In this document: positions 9,094-17,556 of the stretch, in pieces
Layout of the letters: every line of letters begins with the position of its first letter
Position numbering within the stretch: position 1 is the stretch's first letter
Source of the DNA: an uncultured Bacteroidales bacterium
GTDB lineage: Bacteria > Bacteroidota > Bacteroidia > Bacteroidales > F082
DNA: 64,000 bases
Assembly: GCA_937926515.1 (NCBI GenBank)
Contig: CALAZZ010000227.1
Location: forward strand, 59,248 to 123,247
Direction: 5' to 3'
The notes under the pieces: model-generated
Seen by the model: the letters and a program-made list of their open reading frames with translations, nothing else
Told to the model about the DNA's origin: nothing
Database searches by the model: none
Position numbers and translations under genes: made by a program

Positions 9094-10311
9094 TCAAGCC
9101 AGCTTGACATCCTGGGCATCACGCATGGCATTCCCAACCAACATAAACGCAAGCACCATTAGCATTATGGCGATTCCTGGCAAGATGGCAAGATATGGTA
9201 AATCAAGGATGATAAATGCGTAGTTTTCCTTGATCATGCTACCCCACGAGGGCGTGGGAGGTTGCACGCCAAGACCCAGGAAACTAAGGCCGGCCTCAAT
9301 AAGTATGGCCGAAGCAAAATTAGCAGCAGAAATCACAATAACAGGGCTGATGATATTAGGTAATATATGCCTGATGATAATCCTCAAGTGACTAAATCCT
9401 AAGGCCTTTCCAGCCTCAATAAATTCTTTCTCGCGGATGCTAATAATCTGTCCGCGCACAACCCTGGCCACCTCCACCCACATGGTTAGCCCCACTGCTA
9501 CAAACACTTGCCAAAATCCTTTTCCGAGCGCGAAGGTTATGGCAATAACCAAGAGCAAGGTAGGGATAGACCAAACAACATTAATCAACCACATCACAAA
9601 ATCATCAATTCGTCCACGAAAATATCCCCCCAAACTACCAATAAACAAACCGATCACCAGTGAAATAATTACCGATATAAAACCAACTGCCAGGCTTATG
9701 CGGGTGCCAATTAAAAGACGACTCAGTAAATCCCTACCAAATTGATCAGTTCCAAGCCAGAAAGTGTGTAGCCTGATGTTCTTTTGGGTAACTATTCTCT
9801 GTGCTTCTGCAACATCTATTTGAATGATACTGCCGTCAATATGTCTTGCAATAACCTCTTCATTACTGCTCTCAAGTATTTCATCTACAGGATATATCAC
9901 ATCTACAAGATGAAACGTCATATCTAAAGGTATCATTGATGGTTCAGGGTCAAAAAGTGTGATTGTCAAACTATCACCAGAAAAAAGATAATTCGCCAAT
10001 ACATAATAAGTATAAGGCTCACGTTTACCAAACATCATCGTATTAAACCAAGCCTGAGGTTCTGCATATTCGTTATTTCTGACCTTAAGCACTTCGACCT
10101 TAAATCCTGGCTTTTGTGTGGTGATTTCCAGAATCTGCCTATTGGCAGATGTGCTTTTATCGGGTGTGATTAGATACCCCAGAATAGCAATGACAATGCT
10201 CAAAATGATAAAAAGGAAGGCGGCCATACCTGTTCTGTTCCTGTAAAACCTGTTCCATATAATTCGTTCCGGAGAATAGGCTTTAGTGGACATACGTTTT
10301 CTGAAAAACAT
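9094..10311 (-). CDS. Peptide/nickel-type ABC transporter permease (DppC/OppC family)
   Basis: A 405-residue inner-membrane permease. There is an N-terminal membrane helix (about 28-50), then a large non-membrane region (about 50-190), then the binding-protein-dependent transport domain with five to six helices. The EAA loop is clear: EAGKALGFSHLRIIIRHILPN, which docks the ATPase. It is longer than E. coli DppC (about 300) because of the periplasmic insertion, which is known in Bacteroidota members. No partner permease, ATPase or binding protein is adjacent, so this is an orphan gene at this locus. Confidence 0.88.
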   Translation of the reverse strand: MFFRKRMSTKAYSPERIIWNRFYRNRTGMAAFLFIILSIVIAILGYLITPDKSTSANRQILEITTQKPGFKVEVLKVRNNEYAEPQAWFNTMMFGKREPYTYYVLANYLFSGDSLTITLFDPEPSMIPLDMTFHLVDVIYPVDEILESSNEEVIARHIDGSIIQIDVAEAQRIVTQKNIRLHTFWLGTDQFGRDLLSRLLIGTRISLAVGFISVIISLVIGLFIGSLGGYFRGRIDDFVMWLINVVWSIPTLLLVIAITFALGKGFWQVFVAVGLTMWVEVARVVRGQIISIREKEFIEAGKALGFSHLRIIIRHILPNIISPVIVISAANFASAILIEAGLSFLGLGVQPPTPSWGSMIKENYAFIILDLPYLAILPGIAIMLMVLAFMLVGNAMRDAQDVKLA

Positions 10312-10352
10312 GAATAGGTGATCCGTTAATGCTTACAAATGTACATGATTTT

Positions 10353-10492
10353 TTACCTGTTGCAACACTTATGTAAATGCATTGGTTCATGAGGAAAGCC
10401 ATATGGATCATTCATTCCATTAAATCCGCGAGCGTCTCAGTCATAATTCTAAGTCCATGCTTTACTCCATTAATAACCCATATTTCATCCAT
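10353..10492 (-). pseudogene. Decayed or frameshifted coding stretch, unknown family
   Basis: In the gap between the ABC permease and tRNA-His the minus strand holds an ATG-started 26-codon stretch (MDEIWVINGVKHGLRIMTET...) that stops at 10412. A neighbouring frame holds GFNGMNDPYGFPHEPMHLHK... to a stop at 10353. Both look like protein rather than random AT-rich sequence and could be one relic split by an indel. The family is not recognised. The evidence is only visual, so confidence is low. Confidence 0.3.
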
Positions 10493-10536
10493 GCTGTTTT
10501 ACTCCTGAATACTGCATTTTTTTTCGATGTTATTAG

Positions 10537-10566
10537 TTATACGAAATGAAAAAATCCGTAAATTTG
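10537..10566 (+). promoter_or_regulatory. Promoter of tRNA-His
   Basis: TAAATTTG at 10559-10566 is a full TAnnTTTG element. A weak -33 element (TTA at 10537-10539) lies 19 bases upstream. The tRNA begins 15 bases downstream. Confidence 0.65.
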
Positions 10567-10580
10567 CGGCTCTAAAAAAT

Positions 10581-10658
10581 GGTGGTTGTAGCTCAGCTGG
10601 TTAGAGCGCTAGTTTGTGGCACTAGAGGCCGCGGGTTCGAATCCCGTCTTCCACCCCA
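10581..10658 (+). tRNA. tRNA-His (anticodon GUG), CCA encoded
   Basis: The gene has an extra G at position -1 (10581), discriminator C and an encoded CCA, with anticodon loop TT-GTG-GC. D, anticodon and T arms fold normally (TTCGAAT T-loop). In the acceptor stem GTGGTTG against CTTCCAC, pairs 1-4 and 7 are canonical, while pairs 5-68 and 6-67 are U:U. Identity is clear from the anticodon and the G-1/C73 pair. Confidence 0.95.
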
Positions 10659-10659
10659 G

Positions 10660-10693
10660 ACTGATATCCAATCGACCGGGTATCAGTTTTTTT
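10660..10693 (+). terminator. Rho-independent terminator of tRNA-His
   Basis: ACTGATATCC pairs with GGGTATCAGT around an eight-base loop (one non-canonical pair), and a run of seven T follows. It starts right after the encoded CCA. Confidence 0.85.
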
Positions 10694-10730
10694 ATGGTTC
10701 GCTATTCTAATACCTTGTCCAGAATAAGCC

Positions 10731-12017
10731 ATGGCAGCATTTATACCCAATGAAAGACGCACATTCAAACTACATACTGCATACGCAGCTATTGAAGGTG
10801 TTATTTTGGGTATTCTTGCACTGAATGAGTTTGTTTTCCTTAAGAGTTTGCAGGGCAGTAATTATCAGATGAGCTTGCTGTTTCAATTCAGCATGGCTGT
10901 GTTTGTAGCCCTTTTTTTTATGCACGAATGGCTCAAGAGAGTTCAAAACCGCAAAAGGCTTCTTCGGTTAACTGCCATTGCTACTCGCTTACCATTGGTG
11001 CTTTTGATTTTCTTTCCGAAATTCCTTGAATCATACCAGGCCAACAGCATATATCATTATTTATTTCTTCTCATTTTCCTGGTATATTATCTTGGCGCTT
11101 TGGTCATTAATCCTACTATTAACTATTTCCTGAAAATTAATTACCAGCATAAGAATTTTGGAAAATATTACAGTTATTCAACCACACTAAACAAGGTCAT
11201 TATGATGGTTGTAACTTTTCTATATGGCTTATGGCTTGACTCCAATTATTTTGCATTTACCATCTCGCTACCAGTGGCTGGTTTGCTTGGATTGTTCTCC
11301 CTATGGCTGCTTTCAATGATACACTATCCATCTTCTGAAAAGGGAAATCGGACTTCAATCTGGAGATCAGTGCTGAACTCAACTAATGAAATGATTACTA
11401 TCCTGAAGCGTAACAAACCTTACCGCTATTTTGAAATAGGTTTTATGTTTTACGGCTTTTCGTTTATGGTTTCAGTAACAGTGATCGCAATATACTTTTA
11501 TGAAGGCTTAGATCTAAACTATTCCAGCGTAGCTTTTTACCGCAATGCTTATAATTTACTTGCAATCTTACTATTGCCTTTTTTTGGAAATTTGATCGGC
11601 AATATAGATCCACGTAAGTTTTCAGTGATAACCTATGGTGCGATTGTATTTTATATCGCCTTTCTACTATCAACAGTTTGGTTTCCACAGCACACCTACA
11701 TATATGGTATCAAACTCTATTATGTGCTCATATTGTATATCATTGCGCATGGAATATTCGCTGCGACAATGGTCCTGCTGTGGAATATCGGGTCAGCTTA
11801 TTTCTGTCCTCCTGAGGAAGCTGGTAGTTATCAATCTGTACATCTGTTTCTTACGGGATTCAGAGCTTTGTTCGCGCCCACAGTCGGGGTATTTTTTTAT
11901 GAAACTTTCGGTTTGGTTGTCACATTTACCATTGCCATCGTTTCATTGTTAATCGCAATTGGAGTGAACCTATATTCCTACCTAAACAAAAGTGTAAGGT
12001 TCGAAAAGATCAGCTAG
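10731..12017 (+). CDS. MFS-like multi-pass membrane protein
   Basis: A 428-residue protein with about 12 hydrophobic helices and short charged loops (for example HEWLKRVQNRKRLLR near 64-78), the size and pattern of a major facilitator superfamily transporter. No substrate-specific motif was recognised. The start ATG lies about 40 bases after the tRNA-His terminator. Its stop codon (12015-12017) directly abuts the stop of the convergent sirtuin gene (12018-12020), leaving no intergenic base. The substrate is unknown. Confidence 0.7.
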   Translation: MAAFIPNERRTFKLHTAYAAIEGVILGILALNEFVFLKSLQGSNYQMSLLFQFSMAVFVALFFMHEWLKRVQNRKRLLRLTAIATRLPLVLLIFFPKFLESYQANSIYHYLFLLIFLVYYLGALVINPTINYFLKINYQHKNFGKYYSYSTTLNKVIMMVVTFLYGLWLDSNYFAFTISLPVAGLLGLFSLWLLSMIHYPSSEKGNRTSIWRSVLNSTNEMITILKRNKPYRYFEIGFMFYGFSFMVSVTVIAIYFYEGLDLNYSSVAFYRNAYNLLAILLLPFFGNLIGNIDPRKFSVITYGAIVFYIAFLLSTVWFPQHTYIYGIKLYYVLILYIIAHGIFAATMVLLWNIGSAYFCPPEEAGSYQSVHLFLTGFRALFAPTVGVFFYETFGLVVTFTIAIVSLLIAIGVNLYSYLNKSVRFEKIS

Positions 12018-12758
12018 TTAGCTTTGCATACATTTATCAATAGCTGGCAACCCTGCCCCTGCGGTGGTTTTTATAAATATATCTGTAATATAATTGGTGT
12101 AAAGCGAAGGGTCTGGGTTTACTTCGATAATAAAAGCTCCATTCTCCTTTGCAATCAATGGCATTTGGTTTGCAGGACTTACTTCTCCGGTCGTACCAAT
12201 GATCAGCAAGACATCACAGCTGCTTGCAGCCTCAATTGATTTTTCATAAGCCTTCTGAGGAATGCCTTCGGAGAAAAAGATAAAGTCAGGTTTTAACAAA
12301 CCACCGCATTGCTCACAATAAGGTGGCAGAAAGTCGAAATCTATTTCGGTGAGGCCACAGTACTCACCGCATTCCAGGCAAACCAGTCTTTTGGCATTAC
12401 CATGAAACTCAAACACTTTGTCACTTCCAGCCATTTGGTGCAAGTCATCAATGTTTTGGGTAATAATAGCTTTGAGCAGGCCTTTTTTCTCCCATGCAGC
12501 CAGAACCCGATGTGCAGGATTGGGCTGAACTTTTCCCAGAAAGCTGTAGAAAATCTCTCTAATAACTTTCCAGGATTCTTCGGGATTTGACAGGAAAAAA
12601 TTAAGTTCAAGTGTTTGCGGTTCATATCTGTTCCATAATCCTTCAGCACCTCTGAAGGGTGGCACCCCACTCTCAACTGAAATTCCGGCACCCGTATGTG
12701 CGATGAAGTAGTTGCTGTTTTTAATCGCCCTGGCAGCAACTGACAATGCTTGTTGCAT
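12018..12758 (-). CDS. Sir2-family NAD-dependent protein deacylase
   Basis: A 246-residue sirtuin. Visible are GAGISVESGVPPFRG (23-37), QNIDDLH (101-107), the catalytic His119 in FHGN, and four zinc cysteines C127, C130, C148 and C151. It removes acyl groups from lysine using NAD. The Tyr/Arg pair that marks desuccinylases of the Sirt5/CobB type falls, by my alignment, at Ile66 and Ile69, so plain deacetylase activity is more likely; that is inference. It is the last gene of a minus-strand run (deiminase, aat, guanine deaminase, sirtuin) with gaps of 6 bases or fewer. Confidence 0.92.
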   Translation of the reverse strand: MQQALSVAARAIKNSNYFIAHTGAGISVESGVPPFRGAEGLWNRYEPQTLELNFFLSNPEESWKVIREIFYSFLGKVQPNPAHRVLAAWEKKGLLKAIITQNIDDLHQMAGSDKVFEFHGNAKRLVCLECGEYCGLTEIDFDFLPPYCEQCGGLLKPDFIFFSEGIPQKAYEKSIEAASSCDVLLIIGTTGEVSPANQMPLIAKENGAFIIEVNPDPSLYTNYITDIFIKTTAGAGLPAIDKCMQS

Positions 12759-12761
12759 GAC

Positions 12762-13256
12762 TTAATAATAAATCTTTTTCTCTGACTCAATCCATGATTT
12801 AAATACTTCAGCCGCTTCGTTGCTCAGTATATTTCTAGTAGGCAAGTCGCGCATATCAGGCGGTATGGAAATCTGCTTGTATATATATGCATCGTCAAAC
12901 CCGGCATGCGCAGCATCTTCGCGGCTTGCAGCAAAAAACAAACGAGCCGGACGTGACCAATAAATGGCACCCAGGCACATGGGGCATGGCTCACAACTGC
13001 TGTATATATCACAATCGTCCAACTGAAACGTACCCAAATTTTTACAAGCATCACGTATGGCCATAATTTCAGCATGTGCAGTTGGGTCGTTGGTGGAGGC
13101 TACACTGTTCGCTCCGCGACCTACAATCTTTCCATCCTTTACCACCACAGCCCCGAATGGTCCTCCGTTAGGTGTATTCAAATTTGTTGCTGAAAGCCTA
13201 ATTGCCTCCATCATAAATTCCATTTCCTGTTTCTCAGTTCGATTAATCTTATTCAT
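12762..13256 (-). CDS. Guanine deaminase-like nucleoside/nucleobase deaminase (CDA fold)
   Basis: A 164-residue zinc deaminase with HAE (His61, Glu63) and PCPMC (Cys91, Cys94) as zinc and proton-shuttle residues. The CLGAIYWSRPARLFFAA segment and the aromatic C-terminus KKIYY resemble Bacillus-type guanine deaminase, which turns guanine into xanthine. A TadA-like tRNA deaminase is less likely because of those features. The start is three bases upstream of the sirtuin gene's own start region on the same strand; the intergenic gap is 3 bases, which suggests one transcript. Confidence 0.82.
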   Translation of the reverse strand: MNKINRTEKQEMEFMMEAIRLSATNLNTPNGGPFGAVVVKDGKIVGRGANSVASTNDPTAHAEIMAIRDACKNLGTFQLDDCDIYSSCEPCPMCLGAIYWSRPARLFFAASREDAAHAGFDDAYIYKQISIPPDMRDLPTRNILSNEAAEVFKSWIESEKKIYY

Positions 13257-13262
13257 TCTTCT

Positions 13263-13964
13263 TCATTTTTCTTCGTTATCAAAATTCTTATCCCATTTAC
13301 CAACTAAAGTTGGCTTATTTAGTGACTCATCAACAGTTTTTTTAAACATGTTTCTAGGCATCAACTCAGCTCCCAAACTTTTCAGATGTTTGGTTTCCTG
13401 TTGCACGTCGATCAAGTCAAAGTTATGCTTTTTCAAGAATACAGTTAGATAGTATAGCGCAACTTTTGAAGCATTGCTTTCCTTCTGGAACATGGACTCT
13501 CCAAAAAAAATGCCCCCATGGGATAAACCATACAAACCTCCAACTAGTTTTTCACTTAGAAATGTTTCTACTGAATGGGCATAACCCATTTTATGCAAGA
13601 TCGTAAATGCCTCCATCAGTTCGGATGTAATCCATGTTCCATTTTGTCCTTTTCGGGTCACTTTTTGGCATAATTGAATGACGTCTTCAAAGCAAGTATC
13701 AAATTTTACCGTAAAAGTATCTTTTCGTATCAGATGCTTCAGGCTTTTCGAAATCTTAAACTTCTCTGGAAAGAGTACCATCCTGGGGTCAGGTGACCAC
13801 CACATGATTGGCAGATCATCGGAATACCATGGAAAAATAGCGTTGGCATAGGCCTTAAGTAAACGCTCAGGGCTTAAATCACCACCAACCGCTAACAAAC
13901 CATCTGAGGTTGCATTTCCCAAGGCAGGAAAACTATGGCTTTCATTCAGAAATACTATAGCCAT
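13263..13964 (-). CDS. aat: Leucyl/phenylalanyl-tRNA-protein transferase
   Basis: A 233-residue enzyme that adds Leu or Phe from aminoacyl-tRNA to proteins with N-terminal Arg or Lys, marking them for ClpAP-type degradation (N-degron pathway). Family motifs include GLLAVGGDLSPERLLKAYANG-like sequence (22-43), PWYSDDLPIMWWSPDPRM (45-62) and GGLYG. Length is normal. Its ATG overlaps the stop of the upstream deiminase gene as TAATG, so translation may be coupled. Which adaptor delivers its products here is unknown. Confidence 0.95.
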   Translation of the reverse strand: MAIVFLNESHSFPALGNATSDGLLAVGGDLSPERLLKAYANAIFPWYSDDLPIMWWSPDPRMVLFPEKFKISKSLKHLIRKDTFTVKFDTCFEDVIQLCQKVTRKGQNGTWITSELMEAFTILHKMGYAHSVETFLSEKLVGGLYGLSHGGIFFGESMFQKESNASKVALYYLTVFLKKHNFDLIDVQQETKHLKSLGAELMPRNMFKKTVDESLNKPTLVGKWDKNFDNEEK

Positions 13965-15595
13965 TACCTCTTAATTATCAACTTTTGACTTTGCGTCCCA
14001 CTGTCGGTTTCCACTTTCATCACATAGATTCCATTTTCCAGATCAAGCATGATGCGTTGCCGGTAAATGTGTTGATCCTGATAGAGCAATCGACCCTGTA
14101 GGTCATAAACTTCATATCGGTCGATCAGGGCATTGAAGGCTGGTTGAAGAAACACAGTGCCACCAGAAGGATTAGGAATGATGCTGAAATACCTTTCATC
14201 ATTAAGGCATTCAGGTGTCGAAACCAGATCGAACCATATAGTAAAATAACCTTGTGGGGCTGACATGGGATAAGTTACACTGTCATTATAAGTCTTTGCC
14301 TGGATATAATAGTTCACTGTATCACCTGGAGACAGTCCCTGCATAACACCCATATATTCAGGGCATACCATCCATATGGGCACTTTGGTAAATTCCGTAT
14401 CCTGACTTCTTTTATAATGTAACCAGATGGATTCAATAGGATCAGCAGCGTGAACCATGCAATTGATCTCAAACTCTGAGCCCAAAAGCGATTGTGAGCC
14501 TGTTTTCTTTTGATGAACAATCCTTAAATAACGCTCTGCAGGAATTTCTTTGGTTATACAATGTACAGCACCACCCAGTATTGTGAGCATTTGTGAATCA
14601 ACCATTTTCACATCATAGCCCGGCATCAAACGCTCGTATGTTAATTTTGCCATTGTGTCCCATTCAGGCATCCCATACGAAGGTACAATTACTGTATTGT
14701 TGAGGATCAGTGAATTGGTATAAGTTCGCATCTCATCGTTTTGAGTTATAGCCCAGGTTCCATCAGCTTTTGGTGGTGCCGGAATGCGGTAAATCGTATA
14801 GGGTTCGCCAAAATAATTCGTAAGGGTTCCAAGGTACATTACATTGGCTTCAATGACAGGGTAATCAGGCAGGTGTTCGGGATAAGAAGAAACAAGAATG
14901 GTTTCATAATCCAGCATACGCATGTACATATCTACGTGTTTCCATATACCACCTCCACTATTGTTCAGGTTATCCAAAAACACAAAATCACCCAGGTTAA
15001 ACTTTGAAACCAGAATATTCCTGATCTGATCCGGACTTAAGTGGGGGTTTTGATCCCATATCCTCTTGGAGCCAAAGCCCCGCTTTAGGCCGTCAAAAAT
15101 CAAATTCCCCCCTTCGAGTTCAAGACCCAGCTCACTTTGGTTCCAACCCCATAGATTTGCCAACTGTGAAGGTATTGAATCATCTTTCGGCCTACCATAG
15201 GCTGAATATCCCGGATCAAGAATATAACGTTGAAGATTGCCGTCAAAAGTTCCGTAATTGGTTAACGGTCCATAATCCCTTATCCAGAGTGTTTCAGTCC
15301 AGCCAGGAATAAAATTAAGGTTCAAAGGACTCACTCCTTTACTATACAAATAGCTGCGAATTTGAGCTGTATCCATGGGTGCCTGTCCCGGATAATAAAT
15401 GATCCAGACCTTGGCAACTGACTGGGCAGCTTTTACAATATTGGCGGTAATGGAATCACGGGAAGGACTATAGTCCCAGACCAACAGAACACCTTCATTT
15501 TTCTCAAACTCGGCTGGAGTCACTATATTCAATTGTGCTTGAGCTGTAAAGTTCGAAAAGAAAAGCACGAGCATGAAGAAAATCCCTGAACGCAT
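13964..15595 (-). CDS. Secreted agmatine/peptidylarginine deiminase-family protein with T9SS sorting domain
   Basis: A 543-residue protein: signal peptide (1-20), deiminase domain (about 25-360), an Ig-like region (about 370-455) and a C-terminal T9SS sorting domain ending in QSQKLIIKR. Catalytic residues are present: Asp107 in WIRDYG, His220 and Asp222 in HVDM, and Cys346 in GGAVHC. Size and domain order closely follow Porphyromonas gingivalis PPAD (556 residues), which citrullinates C-terminal arginines. Near the PPAD substrate arginines this protein has YGRPKDD (Arg135, Lys137), so specificity may differ. It could act on agmatine, free arginine or protein. It heads the aat operon. Confidence 0.85.
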   Translation of the reverse strand: MRSGIFFMLVLFFSNFTAQAQLNIVTPAEFEKNEGVLLVWDYSPSRDSITANIVKAAQSVAKVWIIYYPGQAPMDTAQIRSYLYSKGVSPLNLNFIPGWTETLWIRDYGPLTNYGTFDGNLQRYILDPGYSAYGRPKDDSIPSQLANLWGWNQSELGLELEGGNLIFDGLKRGFGSKRIWDQNPHLSPDQIRNILVSKFNLGDFVFLDNLNNSGGGIWKHVDMYMRMLDYETILVSSYPEHLPDYPVIEANVMYLGTLTNYFGEPYTIYRIPAPPKADGTWAITQNDEMRTYTNSLILNNTVIVPSYGMPEWDTMAKLTYERLMPGYDVKMVDSQMLTILGGAVHCITKEIPAERYLRIVHQKKTGSQSLLGSEFEINCMVHAADPIESIWLHYKRSQDTEFTKVPIWMVCPEYMGVMQGLSPGDTVNYYIQAKTYNDSVTYPMSAPQGYFTIWFDLVSTPECLNDERYFSIIPNPSGGTVFLQPAFNALIDRYEVYDLQGRLLYQDQHIYRQRIMLDLENGIYVMKVETDSGTQSQKLIIKR

Positions 15596-15735
15596 AAATA
15601 AGGTTTGATTAGAGAATTAATAGCAACAATACGAAAATAATCTCAATTTAATTGATCTAAACGAAAGGATATTGATAATTAAGAAATTGATGCCATGAGT
15701 TGAATCACTTATTAAAAACTCTAAGCTCAAAATCC

Positions 15736-16155
15736 TTACCATCGCGCAGGAACCACTGAAAACAATTCACATCTCTCGTGCATATATCGAAAATAATAGA
15801 AAAGCCTGTAATTAAGTGTGATGCCGTAGCTTATCTTCCAGTCATAATCCAGGTATGTGCTTGGCGAACAGTCGGTACGCTGCGGGTGGAGCACTGCAAC
15901 ATTCCATTGGTTAACCAATTTTCGATTCCACGATTCCAGGTAATCGAGTGTATAATACGATTCGGGGCGGCGAATCCGTAGGAACCAGGACTCAAAAGCA
16001 GGGTCAAGAATGATCAATTCATAGGTTGTACTGTCACCTTCTGTTTCAATTTGCCTAAAGGTTAAGGTATCCGGCACGGTACCCTCCACCTGGCCAAATA
16101 TTCCTCCCTGATAAAACCACATCATGGCAAACACCAGCCAAAATATTTGTTTCAT
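15736..16155 (-). CDS. DUF6146 family exported protein
   Basis: A 139-residue protein with a signal peptide (about 1-21, ending FGQ). The core YELIILDPAFESWFL, the YTLDYLESWN segment and the final YGITLNYRLFYYF match the Bacteroidota DUF6146 family, whose role is unknown. It stands alone between the deiminase and aminotransferase genes, with 140 and 210 bases of AT-rich flanks in which I see no gene. Confidence 0.7.
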   Translation of the reverse strand: MKQIFWLVFAMMWFYQGGIFGQVEGTVPDTLTFRQIETEGDSTTYELIILDPAFESWFLRIRRPESYYTLDYLESWNRKLVNQWNVAVLHPQRTDCSPSTYLDYDWKISYGITLNYRLFYYFRYMHERCELFSVVPARW

Positions 16156-16365
16156 TGGTATTTAGTTTTTTAATTATTCATTTTCACAGCAATCCATTGT
16201 AGTACGGAATGATAAAAATACCTCATTTTCTCAATCTTATAATTCCAAATTTATCCAAAAGTGCGTGATCACAGTTCCATCAAAAGATTAGACTTATATG
16301 CTAAAATTAATAATAACCCTCAAAAAGGTCAAGTAAATATTTCACGACCATAAACTTATAAGGCA

Positions 16366-17556
16366 TTATATCAGCACATTAAGAACTTTAAAAATGGTTT
16401 CTGAAATCACCTTAACCTCATCATCAGTAATAGTAAGAGGAGGTGCAATCCGAAATGAAGTATCATTAAACAAAAACCTGTCAACAATTAGATAATGCTC
16501 ATGGAAAGCCTTCATCAAGTCGTTCATTTTTGAATGATCGGTCAACTCAATACCCAGCATCAAACCAGCCTGCCTGATCTCCCTGACAGCAGGATGGTTT
16601 ATCAGTTTGTTGGCAAAAATCTTTCCTTTGTCATCAGCATATTCAACCAAATTCTCCTCAAGAATCAATTCCAGGCTTGCTAATGCAGCTGCACAGCAAA
16701 CTGGATGGCCGCCAAAAGTAGTGATATGTCCGAGTTCAGGCTTGTTGGTAAGCGCCATCATTCGTTCCTTTGATGATATAAATGCACCCAAAGGCATGCC
16801 TCCGCCCATTGCTTTGGCAAGGCAAAGGATATCAGGAATAACCTGATCATGTTCAAACGCAAACAGACGGCCTGTCCGTCCAAACCCCATTTGAATTTCA
16901 TCAAAAATCAGTAATGTACCCATCTCATTACACCTGTTGCGGAGCTTTTCAAGATAGCCCTCAGCAGGTAAAACAATTCCAGCCTCAGCCTGAACTGGTT
17001 CAATAAGAACACAGGCTGTACGCTCAGTTATTTGATTCAATTCATCAAAATCATTAAAATGAAGCATTCGTGTATCAGGTAATAAGGGGCGAAAAGCATT
17101 CTTGCTTTCTTCATTTCCCAAAAGGCTGAGTGCCCCTGCCGTACCACCATGATAAGCTCCTTTGAAATAAACCATTTCAGAGCGTCCTGTAATTCTTTTC
17201 GCCAGTTTAAGTGCACCCTCAATGGCCTCACTTCCAGAGTTTACAAAAAACACTGAATCAAGTTCAGCAGGTAGGATTTGTGTTAGTTTCTGAGCCAGTC
17301 TCACTTGTGGGGCCTGGACAAATTTGCCGTAAACCATCAGGTGCAGAAATGATTCAGCCTGTTCCTTAATAGCCTTAATAATATGTGGATGTGCGTGCCC
17401 AACATTACTTACCGAAACACCCGAAACCAGATCGACCCATGCATTGCCATGCTCATCATATTGGTAAATACCTTTAGCCCCCACCATTTCAACCGGATTG
17501 GACATTAAGGAAGGCACACCCAGGTGCAGTTGAAATAATTGTCTGTTTGTCAACAT
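16366..17556 (-). CDS. Class III PLP-dependent aminotransferase (acetylornithine/ornithine type)
   Basis: A 396-residue fold-type I enzyme. The PLP lysine is Lys248 in CLAKAMGGGMPLGAF, preceded by LLIFDEIQMGFGRTG with Asp219; the NSGSEAIEGALKLAKR segment binds the cofactor phosphate. Members move the amino group of ornithine, acetylornithine, GABA or similar amines to 2-oxoglutarate. No arginine-biosynthesis gene is adjacent, so the substrate is open. Start at MLTNRQLFQL, consistent with related Bacteroidota proteins. Confidence 0.88.
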   Translation of the reverse strand: MLTNRQLFQLHLGVPSLMSNPVEMVGAKGIYQYDEHGNAWVDLVSGVSVSNVGHAHPHIIKAIKEQAESFLHLMVYGKFVQAPQVRLAQKLTQILPAELDSVFFVNSGSEAIEGALKLAKRITGRSEMVYFKGAYHGGTAGALSLLGNEESKNAFRPLLPDTRMLHFNDFDELNQITERTACVLIEPVQAEAGIVLPAEGYLEKLRNRCNEMGTLLIFDEIQMGFGRTGRLFAFEHDQVIPDILCLAKAMGGGMPLGAFISSKERMMALTNKPELGHITTFGGHPVCCAAALASLELILEENLVEYADDKGKIFANKLINHPAVREIRQAGLMLGIELTDHSKMNDLMKAFHEHYLIVDRFLFNDTSFRIAPPLTITDDEVKVISETIFKVLNVLI

